Assembly (NCBI GenBank): GCA_905221605.1
Contig: CAJNDS010000001.1
Location: 218,525 to 282,524 of the forward strand
Reading direction: 5' to 3'
DNA: 64,000 nucleotides
DNA from: Symbiodinium natans
Lineage: Eukaryota > Sar > Dinophyceae > Suessiales > Symbiodiniaceae
Below the pieces are notes generated by a model, which was not told where the DNA came from, made no database searches, and saw nothing but the letters and a program-made list of their open reading frames with translations. The position numbers and the translations under genes were made by a program. Numbering within the stretch: the stretch's first letter is position 1; each line of letters opens with the position of its first letter. Below are positions 9,368 to 18,027 of the stretch, in pieces.

Positions 9368-11140
9368 GCCGCGTAAAATTATGTTTGGGCTGTCGCTGTT
9401 TCTTTTTTTTTGGGGAGCTTTCGCATGAGCGATGTATAGCGATGTGCAGCTCAGGTTTGGAGTCATGCAAAATTCAAGCTTTGTCGCGAGCCTTTGCTAG
9501 AGCAGCTGTGCAGTCATTCGGCTGCTTTGGTTGAAGGAGAAGGCGGGCTTGAGCAAGGTAAACAGATAGCGCAAGCAGCGGGCGAAGAAAGTGCAGGCCA
9601 ACAAAACGCACGCAACTTGATGCCAGGGTGCCCTTCGAGACTTACATAGGCCAGTCATCCTCCGTGAGTCGACTTTAGTAGACTTTAGAATTTAGAATCT
9701 AAACGATAACATCTTGGAGAACAAAGTAGGGCAAAGTGCGCCGCAGATCCTTGAACGAGCCCTCTTCCAAAAGACCGACAAATGCACCCTGTTGTAAAAT
9801 GCTTGAATAAACTCTTTTTCACATTAGCTAATCGCAAGGGCCGTGCTCAAAAGAGTTTCAATGGACACAGGGAAAGGCTCAAGGAGCCCATTGCCCAATG
9901 CATTTTCACAACACTGCGATTTTGCCGTGATAGGGGTGGCCTTCTCTCCTTTCTCATGAAATCAGAAAAAAAGCCACTCACCTTGTAGGCTTTAGCAGCT
10001 TGTGAGGGGAGGGGAGGGTCGACAAAACATATCTATCAACCAGAAGAAGCCTCTAGCGTCGTGAGTCACTTGCCATCAAGCTTCAAATTTGTCGATGTAT
10101 ATGCATGAAAGAGCCTCTGGCGTGCATTTTCTTCTCTGTCTTTTATTCTGTAAAGCAGTCCAGTGTAAACTCAAGCTAACTGATCTACAGCTAGCTAGTA
10201 TATCGAAAGTGTGGAGGCGTGAGGGCTGCTTTTCGATTAGATTTCAAGACTTTCTTCGTGTTGAAAGTTGGCCATGCTTCTTGCTGCTTGAACTGGGATT
10301 TGGCACTTTCGGGCTTTATGCTGGTTTCGTCGGGCCCAAACGGGGGTTTCATTAGGGTTCGGCACTGTAGGGCTTCCGGCATCAGGGGTCTACAAAAGGC
10401 CCTAGGCGGTCCTTTGAGGTTTCCGAAGGGGCTACCAGAACATTGCCATAGACGACCCCATCGAGGGTCCAGACTGGGCATTGGAGGTGCCTGGGAGTCC
10501 GTAGGAGGTGGCGAACAGAAAGGCCGTAGTTGAGGGCTTCATGGGTGCCACAGGGCGAGTGCGGTTACAGTAGCCCATACTGGTATGGTGAGGTTGTCCA
10601 TGGAATGTCATAAGATGCAAATTTAGAGGGGTGGTGCGGGGTCCATGGACGATCCACAGAAGTGTTCGTCTCCATGTTGTGGATAAGTGGTGGGCCCGAA
10701 CCCCCGGCGGGCTTTGAAGCGGTCCAGAACCTAGGCTGTGGTGTTAGTATGAGAACGCTGTCAGTTACGCGCCAACAGCTGCACTTGGTGCAGCATGTCT
10801 GGTGGCAAGCAGATGTCAAACACCAGGTGTCTTGTAGGGTGCAGCCGCTAAGGCATCGCAAAGCTGCAAAGGTTGTTGAAAAGATGCCTGTTCATGACCA
10901 GCGCCGCATTAAAAAAGAGAAAGCCAAGTCCTGGCTCTCCGGCCCAAGAGATCCCAAGACCTTTCACAGAACCACTGCAGGCACTGAGATCATCGTCTCC
11001 TTCTTGTGGTCTTTCGGCACGCTTCGGTGGGCTCTTGGCCTCCCAAGCATGACTGTTGTTTTTCTACTCAAAAATTCAAAAAGCGTTCAATGTGTTTAGT
11101 CAAGCGGCCTTGTTTTTTTCACGTGCAGTGCTCTTTTCAG
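9368..11140 (+). other. Probable intron region between helical-repeat exons
   Basis: Mostly non-coding. One possible exon lies at about 10858-10990 (AAKVVEKMPVHDQRRIKKEK, basic). The right edge is a clean acceptor, CTCTTTTCAG at 11131-11140. Whether 8600 and 11141 are one transcript is inference from the shared repeat type and strand. Confidence 0.4.
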
Positions 11141-12811
11141 GTGCCAAAGAAGAAGTTCATGAAGTCACTAGTAACAAGGGCAACCGCACTGGTGCCATCA
11201 CTTGGAGCCCACCGAAGCGTACGACTGCTGACTGCTGTGGCAAAGCTTGCGTTCAAGGAAAGCCTAGACCTTACGGTCCTGACGCAAAGTCTTGTTGGAA
11301 GCCTGCGGCTGCTTTATGTGCGCATGAGTGCGCAAGAAGTTGGAATCAGTGCATGGGCCCTTGCAACATTGAAGCCGCAAGGGTGGAAGAAAGTGCTGGG
11401 AAATCTAGTTTCCCGTGCGGCAGAAGCAGACGTGATATCTGATTTAAACTGGTGGTCTGTGGCACACATCGAATTTGCAATCAGGACTGCCTTGGACGAA
11501 TCGCCCAACTGCAAGCCACTTGCAGCTGCTCCACAGTTGCTCCAATTGTTGACTCATCGATGTGAAGAGGAAGTCAATCAGATTCAACAGGTAAGCCGTT
11601 CATTTCAAGAAGGTCCACTGATTGCTGCCGCAAATTGCGAGCCGTGGCAGCACGCACCCAAGCATGCCGGCACACAAACTGCACTTGTGTTTGGCCCCGG
11701 CCGCCACGTTCGAGCTGCCTTGCGGAGAAGTGGCTTCCAAGTGATACAGTGGTATCGCTTTGCAGTGGGCGATAAAAAGGCTCAGCCCTGGCCTCCAGAT
11801 GGAGTTTTCAGTGCAGCCGCAATGAAGTACCCTGACTCCTATGAAGCCTTTGAGTATGCCTTGCACGCTGTGGCTGCATCGTTGCCGCTCGCGGCTCCAG
11901 CCTGGGTTTACGGAGATGTGAAGGAAGGGGTTCTCAGCACGACCAGGGCCATCAAAGGATTATTTCGACTTTTGGAAATCAAAGAAGAGGGGGATTTGAG
12001 GATCCTCTCTTTGCAGCGAACGGGTGGGGAGGCTCGGGCTTGCCTGGACAAATGGTTCAAGCAAGAAAGGGTGACATTTCCGACAACTCCCAAAGCTCTT
12101 ACGTGGTGGTCCATGCCCGGTCTTTTTGCTGGTGGCTTCCTTGACGTCATGTCGAGCTTTCTTTTAGCTACTTTGCATAAGGTTTCTAGCACAGACTGTG
12201 CAGAGAAACCGCTGTGGCTGCGCACGCAGCACTGCAAGGTGATTGATTTTGCCAGCGGGACAGGGGTGCTTGCAGCTGGAGTACAATCTATGCTGCGCTG
12301 TGACGGCGAGATGTGGTTAATAGACGCCGACTCTGTAGCACTCCAGGCTGCCAGCAAGAACCTCCCAAACGCCCACATTGTCTTGGCTGACGGATTCAAG
12401 GGAGTCCAGAGCGCAGATACGCCACCGGAGCAATGCCACTTGATTGTATCCAACCCACCAGTTCATCGTGGCCATGCTGACGACCTCCAAGTGCTGGTTG
12501 ATCTTCTACAGCAAGCTCCGCACTGGTTGCTGGAAGACGGCGAGCTTTGGTTAGTGACGCAGGAGCATATTCCCACAGGGCGCCTCTTCGAGATAACCCA
12601 AGCCACAGAGAAGCAGTTCAATATTACTATGCACGCCACAGCGGATGGTCGATTTGTGGTGTGGCAAGTGCAGTACTCTAGCCGCACTTCCCGAAAGCGA
12701 AAGCATTGCGACGCGAGCGACACCTCACCGAAAAACTTGTTTAGCACAAGACGCATGCTGTTGCATGGCCACCTTGTCCACATCACTCGGTGCAAGGGTT
12801 TGCTCGTCTGA
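11141..12811 (+). CDS. Helical repeats fused to an RsmC-like SAM-dependent methyltransferase
   Basis: The exon starts after CTCTTTTCAG (11140) and stays open for 556 codons. Residues 1-150 carry helical repeats (LVGSLRLLYVRMSAQEVG, ISAWALATLK). Residues about 180-330 resemble the degenerate N-terminal half of RsmC-type enzymes (ALVFGPGRHVRAALRRSG; WVYGDVKEGVLSTTRAI). Residues about 365-500 form the catalytic half: motif I VIDFASGTGVLAAG near 12240-12281, an acidic ribose-binding strand WLIDADSVALQAA near 12315, and the N-P-P signature IVSNPPVHRG near 12445-12474. RsmC and RlmG methylate guanine N2 of small or large rRNA; an organellar rRNA target is a guess based on the attached repeats. A basic tail (SRTSRKRKHCD) follows. 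A GTAAGC...CAG segment (11591-11650) is exactly 60 nt and in frame, so it could be an intron. Confidence 0.7.
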   Translation: MPKKKFMKSLVTRATALVPSLGAHRSVRLLTAVAKLAFKESLDLTVLTQSLVGSLRLLYVRMSAQEVGISAWALATLKPQGWKKVLGNLVSRAAEADVISDLNWWSVAHIEFAIRTALDESPNCKPLAAAPQLLQLLTHRCEEEVNQIQQVSRSFQEGPLIAAANCEPWQHAPKHAGTQTALVFGPGRHVRAALRRSGFQVIQWYRFAVGDKKAQPWPPDGVFSAAAMKYPDSYEAFEYALHAVAASLPLAAPAWVYGDVKEGVLSTTRAIKGLFRLLEIKEEGDLRILSLQRTGGEARACLDKWFKQERVTFPTTPKALTWWSMPGLFAGGFLDVMSSFLLATLHKVSSTDCAEKPLWLRTQHCKVIDFASGTGVLAAGVQSMLRCDGEMWLIDADSVALQAASKNLPNAHIVLADGFKGVQSADTPPEQCHLIVSNPPVHRGHADDLQVLVDLLQQAPHWLLEDGELWLVTQEHIPTGRLFEITQATEKQFNITMHATADGRFVVWQVQYSSRTSRKRKHCDASDTSPKNLFSTRRMLLHGHLVHITRCKGLLV

Positions 12812-13730
12812 TTTCTTGCGAGATCAGACCAGCGTGGGCTCGAGGGCCCGAGGCGCGTTAAGTACTGCCACATGCTTGCACGATCTCACATGTCATAGCC
12901 GCGCTAGTCCTGACTTCAATGACGTCAACCAGGGTGCCGCCGAATACGAGTTGTGGGTGGACTTCAGAGCACAGCGCAATGTCAAGCAGGGTGCTTTGTT
13001 TAAGGTGCTATGCGCAGTCCTCATGTGCGTGTGCGCTTCAAAGTCAACATAGTCAACTCTCCTGTACCTGGAACTCAGGCTAGGTGAGCTTGCCGCGACT
13101 TCACTGCTGCAGTCTCCAAAGGCACGCACGTGCTTAATTACTCGCCGGTCGTCGTTGCCTCTACTCAGGTCAAAGAGAACTTGCTCGACTTGGCCGACAG
13201 CCTCAGAGTTCACCTTTCTGTGATACGCAGCAATGCTCGACTCCAATGAAAACCCTGTGACTCTTGTGACTTTCGTGACTCTCACACCCTTACTTTCATG
13301 GCGAGGTGCACTCCTGCAAAGTAACAATGTTCGCGAAACAGCACGCTTCAAATCAGGCAAGAAGTTTGCAGCAAAAGTTCGATAGCATCGGCGTGGCGCT
13401 GCTAGCCTGGATGGCAAGAGTGAATGGCCGAGCCTGCCCTCAGTCACAGGCAGTCACTGTCTCAGGCTTCCGAAAGGGAAGCTGATAAGTGGACTTCCTG
13501 ACATGTAATTAGATATTGAGCACAGTAGTCAGATGTAGTCAGGTAATGTGAGGATGTAAGCAACACTGGCAGGTGTTATCGTCGACAAGCAGTTTGTGAA
13601 AGAGGTTGGTGGTGTTCTGCAGCACCCACAGCACCTCCAGCAGATGTCCGTGCACATAAGATCCCTTCATGTGGGCAAGAGGCTCAAAAGGCCTCAAAGT
13701 TGAGTTCATTCAGCAGTGTGACATCTCAGC
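12812..13730. other. Spacer between two genes
   Basis: No + frame is convincing. A 184-codon frame on - (12893-13447) is R/S/L-rich and looks accidental. No terminator-like or polyadenylation motif is recognised. Confidence 0.35.
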
Positions 13731-14489
13731 ATGGCGCACACGTCCCAGGTGCTGCACAGGCAGGCATTTCAGCTGGCTGCGGATGCTGATCAAGTTGCTA
13801 TGGAAGCCGACGAGATAGCAACATCAACTGGCCAATGCATTGAGAATTTGGAGGAACTTGCAGAGCATTTGAGGCGCTATGTGGATGAAGCCGCAGGTGC
13901 TCCCTTGCAGGAGTTGGACTTGGACAAACGGCAGTCAATGTTGGACTCGAACACCGGGCATCAATCTGCAAGAGCTGCAGCTGACAAAGCTGGCCGCTCC
14001 ACAAATTCCCATAATTCCCCGAACGGCCCAACATGGGAGGCTTTCCATGCTGACCGACGTGCTGTTCTGATGGAGCGAATAGCCCTCGCTGAAGAGCGGT
14101 GCGCAGCAGCAGAAGACGAAGCAAAAGCAGTGCGGCTTGAGACCATGAACCGGCTCGCAGAGATGCATCGATGGAGTCATGGGAGATTTCGTGAGGGTGC
14201 ATTGGGTGCAGCCAGCGCAGCCAGCGCAGCCAGCGCGGCGAACTGGCGGTCGGAGTTCGAAGCCTTCGTTTGCAAGCAGCGGGCACATGCCGACCAGTTA
14301 GCTTCTAGTATGGAAGCGCAGAATGAGACGACCGCCAAGTTAGCAGAATCCTTAGCCTCGGCTACCTCTGCAGTCGAAGCGAGCACGCCAGATGCCCGCA
14401 AGTACATGCAGACCCTTCTGAGCCTGACACGAGCGCTGGCTGACTCCGAGTGCCGTCGAAGGGGCTTGTTAGTGTCACATTGCCCTTAA
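13731..14489 (+). CDS. Alpha-helical/coiled-coil protein, unknown, 252 residues
   Basis: A single uninterrupted frame opens with ATG at 13731 and ends with TAA at 14487-14489. The protein is rich in A, E, R, L, Q and lacks long hydrophobic runs. Helical stretches include residues 12-50 (DQVAMEADEIATSTGQCIEN), 110-150 (ERIALAEERCAAAEDEAKAV) and 175-250. A short Ala/Ser repeat (GAASAASAASAAN) lies near residue 165. It reads like a cytoplasmic coiled-coil or scaffold protein. It has no recognised domain and may continue in unseen exons. Confidence 0.55.
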   Translation: MAHTSQVLHRQAFQLAADADQVAMEADEIATSTGQCIENLEELAEHLRRYVDEAAGAPLQELDLDKRQSMLDSNTGHQSARAAADKAGRSTNSHNSPNGPTWEAFHADRRAVLMERIALAEERCAAAEDEAKAVRLETMNRLAEMHRWSHGRFREGALGAASAASAASAANWRSEFEAFVCKQRAHADQLASSMEAQNETTAKLAESLASATSAVEASTPDARKYMQTLLSLTRALADSECRRRGLLVSHCP

Positions 14490-15214
14490 GCCTTAAGACC
14501 CTTAAGACAATCTTCACGTCTGTTCGCCAAAGTGCGTTTTCGGCTGAACAAGATAATGGGCTCGTGCCACAGTCGGCCTGAGTGCTGCACGGCTCAACTC
14601 GCTTAAAGCATCATGGGCTTACCTATACATACGCTGGGATGCAGGCCGTTGACGCCGTGCGGGAGATGCAGGTGCCAGTGTACACTGCCAGTTCCTGCCT
14701 TGGGCATGTTACGGCACGTTGCACTCTTTGCTTGTCATTGTATCCCGGCTTCCAAGGCAAAGAGGTGGAGGGAGCAACATCCTCAGAGTGAGATCAACGT
14801 GTGGAGGCCTTTGCATCCCTCCCAAAACCCTTTGTCCCCGAACCAAGAGATCCGTGACAAACAAGCAGCAGAAAAGGAACACAGCATAACACGGCCATCC
14901 CGCCGCGACTAGTCACCGAAATTTGCAGAACAAATGAGGCAAGCATACACCCCTGCCCCCAGGCAACACAACTGAGAGGAATTTGCACGGGCAATCCTGC
15001 TACAGACTGCCCGGTAAACGATACAAGCCTAGCTTCACTATTAGAGTTCCAGCATGTCGTGCTAGATGATGAAACCTCTACGGCGGCCAAGACGAAACAC
15101 TGCACAGCGAAGACTTGCACCATACAACAATCAATTCACTTGGTTTGTCTGCAGGTACGAATCAGGCATCCGTGATCTTTCCCCCCTGCTCAAATTGATA
15201 TCTTTGTGGCAGAG
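14490..15214. other. Spacer before the long microsatellite
   Basis: Short frames on both strands (for example 14582-14791 +) show no conserved features. No repeat array is visible until the CA block at 15220. Confidence 0.35.
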
Positions 15215-15216
15215 TT

Positions 15217-16420
15217 GGACACAGACACACAGACACAGACACAGACACAGACACAGACACAGACACAGACACAGACACAGACACACACACACACACACAG
15301 ACGCACACACAGACGCACACACAGACGCACACACACACACAGACACACACAGACACAGAGACACACACACACACACACACAGAGACACAGACACACACAC
15401 ACACACACAGACACACACACACACACACAGACACACAGAGACCAGATACACACAGAGACACACAGAGACACACAGAGACACACAGAGACACACAGAGACA
15501 CACAGAGACACACAGAGACACACAGAGACAGAGACACAGAGAGCACAGAGACACAGAGACACACAGAGACACACAGAGACACACAGAGACACACAGAGAC
15601 ACACAGAGACACACAGAGACACACAGAGACACCACACAGAGACACACAGAGACACACAGAGACACACAGAGACACACAGAGACACACAGAGACACACAGA
15701 GACACACAGAGACACACAGAGACACACAGAGACACACAGAGACACACAGCGACACACAGAGACACACAGAGACACACAGAGACACACAGAGACACACAGA
15801 GACACACAGAGACACACGGAGACACACAGAGACACACAGAGGCACACAGAGGCACACAGAGAGAAAGAGGACACACACACACACACACAGACACACACAG
15901 ACGCGCACACACACAGACAGACACAGGACACACACACAGGAAACACACAGACCACACAAACACAGACACACACAGACACACACACAGACACACACAGACA
16001 CACACGGACACACACACACAGACACACACGGACACACACACACAGACACACACACAGACACACACAGACACACACAGACACACACAGACACACACAGACA
16101 CACACAGACACACACAGACACACACAGACGACACAGACACACAGACACAGACACACGACACACGACACAGACACAGACACACACACGACACAGACACAGA
16201 CACAGACACAGACACAGACACAGACACAGACACAGACACAGACACACAGACACAGACACACAGACACAGACACAGACACAGAGACACAGAGACACAGAGA
16301 CACAGAGACACAGAGACACAGAGACACAGAGACACAGACACACAGACACACAGAGACACAGACACAGACACAGACACAGACACAGACACAGACACAGACA
16401 CAGACACAGACAGGGAGAGA
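15217..16420 (+). repeat. 1.2-kb compound microsatellite (ACAGAC, CA, ACACAGAG)
   Basis: Blocks of ACAGAC repeats (15217-15283 and 16184-16260), CA runs with CAGA interruptions (15284-15435, 15875-16135), and a long regular block of the 10-mer ACACAGAGAC (15448-15850) follow each other, ending with ACAGAG and ACAGAC blocks. Purine/pyrimidine alternation makes three + and three - frames open for over 400 codons; none is a gene. CA tracts can adopt Z-DNA. Confidence 0.95.
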
Positions 16421-16535
16421 CTGTGCATGAAGGTTGGCCGGGTGCCCCCTATCGCCTTACCTTGAGAACCCAAAACCCACTTCTTCGTAGGTTATTACTC
16501 TAAAACCCCGTCTAGGATCCTTAGGTACCCCTAAA

Positions 16536-16651
16536 CCCCAAACCCCAAACGCCAAACCCTAAACCCTAAACCCTAAACCCTAAACCCTAAACCCTAAACC
16601 CTAAACCCTAAACCCTAAACCCTAAACCCTAAACCCTAAACCCTAAACCCT
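16536..16651 (-). repeat. Telomere-type array (CCCTAAA), about 15 units
   Basis: Nearly perfect CCCTAAA repeats following degenerate CCCCAAA units. This is the first interstitial telomere-type block from the left and marks the change in sequence character of the window. Confidence 0.95.
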
Positions 16652-16737
16652 ACAAAAAATATGAGTTCTTAAGGCATAGCGTGCTCGGCCAAGTCTGCAG
16701 ACCTTCGGTCCGCCGTGCCAGGTGCTCTGAGAGCACC

Positions 16738-16836
16738 GTGGGGGGTTTTACGACCATATGGGGACCCCGAATAGAGACCCCCAAATAGTCGGATTCCCCC
16801 TATAAGAAGGACCCCCAATAAGGTACCCCCAAAACC
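16738..16836 (+). mobile_element. Short repeat element, family D (GGGGTTTACGA...GGTACCCC type)
   Basis: Starts GGGGGGTTTTACGACCATAT and ends AAGGTACCCCCAAAAC, with the internal phrase CCCCAAATAGTCGGATTCCCC. The same layout returns at 24278, 45220, 49283, 49905, 57348 and, less completely, 49147, 54885 and 63474. Confidence 0.6.
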
Positions 16837-17043
16837 CTAAACCCTAAACCCTAACTAAACCTTCAAGCCCCCGGTAACTTGAAATTATCCGAAAAAAGAA
16901 ACTCCTGGAGACTTTCCTCGAAACTTTCCCTGGACCTGAACCCTTAATAATTTCAATAAACCCTAAACCCTTTGCACCCCCTAAGCCCTAAACCCTAAAC
17001 CCTAAACCCCAAACCCTAAAACCCCTAGAGTGCTTGCGCGCAG

Positions 17044-17997
17044 GAGATGGATCCGCCCTCTTCTACCAGCGGCGCAACAGAGCCCAGGCTGGGCCTTGCC
17101 TTGTTTAGGGTCTAGGGCTTCGGGCGTTTAGGGTTTAGGGTTTAGGGTTTAGGGTTTAGGGTTTAGGGTTTAGGGTTTAGGGTTTAGGGTTTAGGGTTTA
17201 GGGTTTAGGTTTTTAGGGTTTAGGGTTTAGGGTTTAGGCTAAGGGTTTGGGGCAGTTAGGGTTTAGGGTTTAGGTTGAGGGTTTGGGGCATTTAGGGTTT
17301 AGGGTTTAGGGTTTAGGGTTTGGGGCGTTTGGGGTTTTAGGGTCTAGGGCTTCGTGCACATGTTCTCGATCCCTGCCCAAGGGCAGCTTGCTCAGAGGGC
17401 CATCAAGGACGACGAGGCCGGTGGCGATATGAAGTATAAGGTTTATATTTCTTGTACCCCCCAAAAGGACACCAAATGTATACACTCACCAAAATTATAA
17501 AGGCAACCTTATATATATATATATATACACTCACCAAAAACAGTAACATAAACCCTGCTTCATATGGACACCAGAGCAGGGAGTTGAGTCAAAAAGATGC
17601 CAGCAGTGGTATCATGGGTTTCCCGCTACCCCCCTCCAATATCTTAAATTTGGGGAACCTAGGGGGGGGGGGTTGAAAAGAGGGGGCTAGCAGGGGAACC
17701 CATGATAGTATCACCTGAGAGTCCTGTATAAGTGTACCATTCTAATTCCGTAGGCCCAAAGTGCAAAAGTGCAACCAGGCCTGAGCCTTTCTTGCGCCAC
17801 TTGCCCTGTCAGCGGCCATGTTGGAGTCAACGAGGCGATATCAAAGTTCAGAAGCAACATGCGGGAAGACTTGGCAGGATGAGAGTAATGTTGATAACCA
17901 TACATGTGAGAATAGCACTGATCAAAATACTCATCTTGATAGTCCTGATACTCATAATGATGATGATATGGTCATAGTCAATCCAGCTGCAGCCTAG
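17044..17997 (+). CDS. Small unknown gene, 3' exons
   Basis: Four + islands alternate with repeats. Exon 17044-17102 follows TTGCGCGCAG, reads EMDPPSSTSGATEPRLG and ends at the donor GTTTAGGG. Exon about 17348-17440 reads FSIPAQGQLAQRAIKDDEA and ends at GTTTATATTTC, the start of a family I element. Exon 17575-17608 (SRELSQKDAS) lies exactly between elements I and L. The last exon, about 17812-17997, reads LESTRRYQSSEATCGKTWQD, then a D/N/T-rich tail ending M-V-I-V-N-P-A-A-A and stop TAG at 17995. No domain is recognised. It is acidic and probably disordered. The PX-LRR gene starts only 30 bp after this stop, as in tightly packed tandem dinoflagellate genes. Confidence 0.45.
17107..17345 (+). 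repeat. Telomere-type array (TTTAGGG), over 30 units with variants
   Basis: The array begins inside the donor of exon 17044-17102 (GTTTAGGG) and runs to 17345, interrupted by GGTTTGGGGC. With the CCCTAAA array left of that exon it gives the order CCCTAAA - exon - TTTAGGG. Confidence 0.95.
17435..17560 (+). mobile_element. Short repeat element, family I
   Basis: TATAAGGTTTATATTTCTTG, a GGACACCAAATGTATACACTC core, AAGGCAACCTTATATATATA and a TA run of about 20 nt. An inverted copy is at 40258-40375 (GGTGAGAGTATATATTGGGTG, AAGGTTACCTTT). Both copies begin at an exon end with a GTTTATATT donor. Confidence 0.55.
17602..17713 (+). mobile_element. MITE-like element, family L, with terminal inverted repeats of about 30 bp
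   Basis: The left end CAGTGGTATCATGGGTTTCC and the right end GGGGAACCCATGATAGTATC are imperfect inverted copies around a C-run/G-run centre. It begins at the end of exon 17575-17608, so it acts as the intron body. Confidence 0.6.
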
Positions 17998-18027
17998 GAT
18001 TAGAAAAAAGAACCTCCCAAATAAGCC

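Noticed and set aside
12893-13447. 184-codon ORF on -
   Set aside because: R/S/L-rich, no conserved feature, lies in spacer between + genes and has no splice or start support.
15066-16473. Six overlapping ORFs of 395-454 codons, T/H/D-rich or C/V/L-rich
   Set aside because: They follow the CA/ACAG microsatellite in every frame of both strands.
16536-17345. A true chromosome end or a head-to-head telomere fusion
   Set aside because: Arrays are short, alternate in orientation and continue with unique sequence for over 46 kb. The order CCCTAAA then TTTAGGG is also the reverse of an end-to-end fusion.
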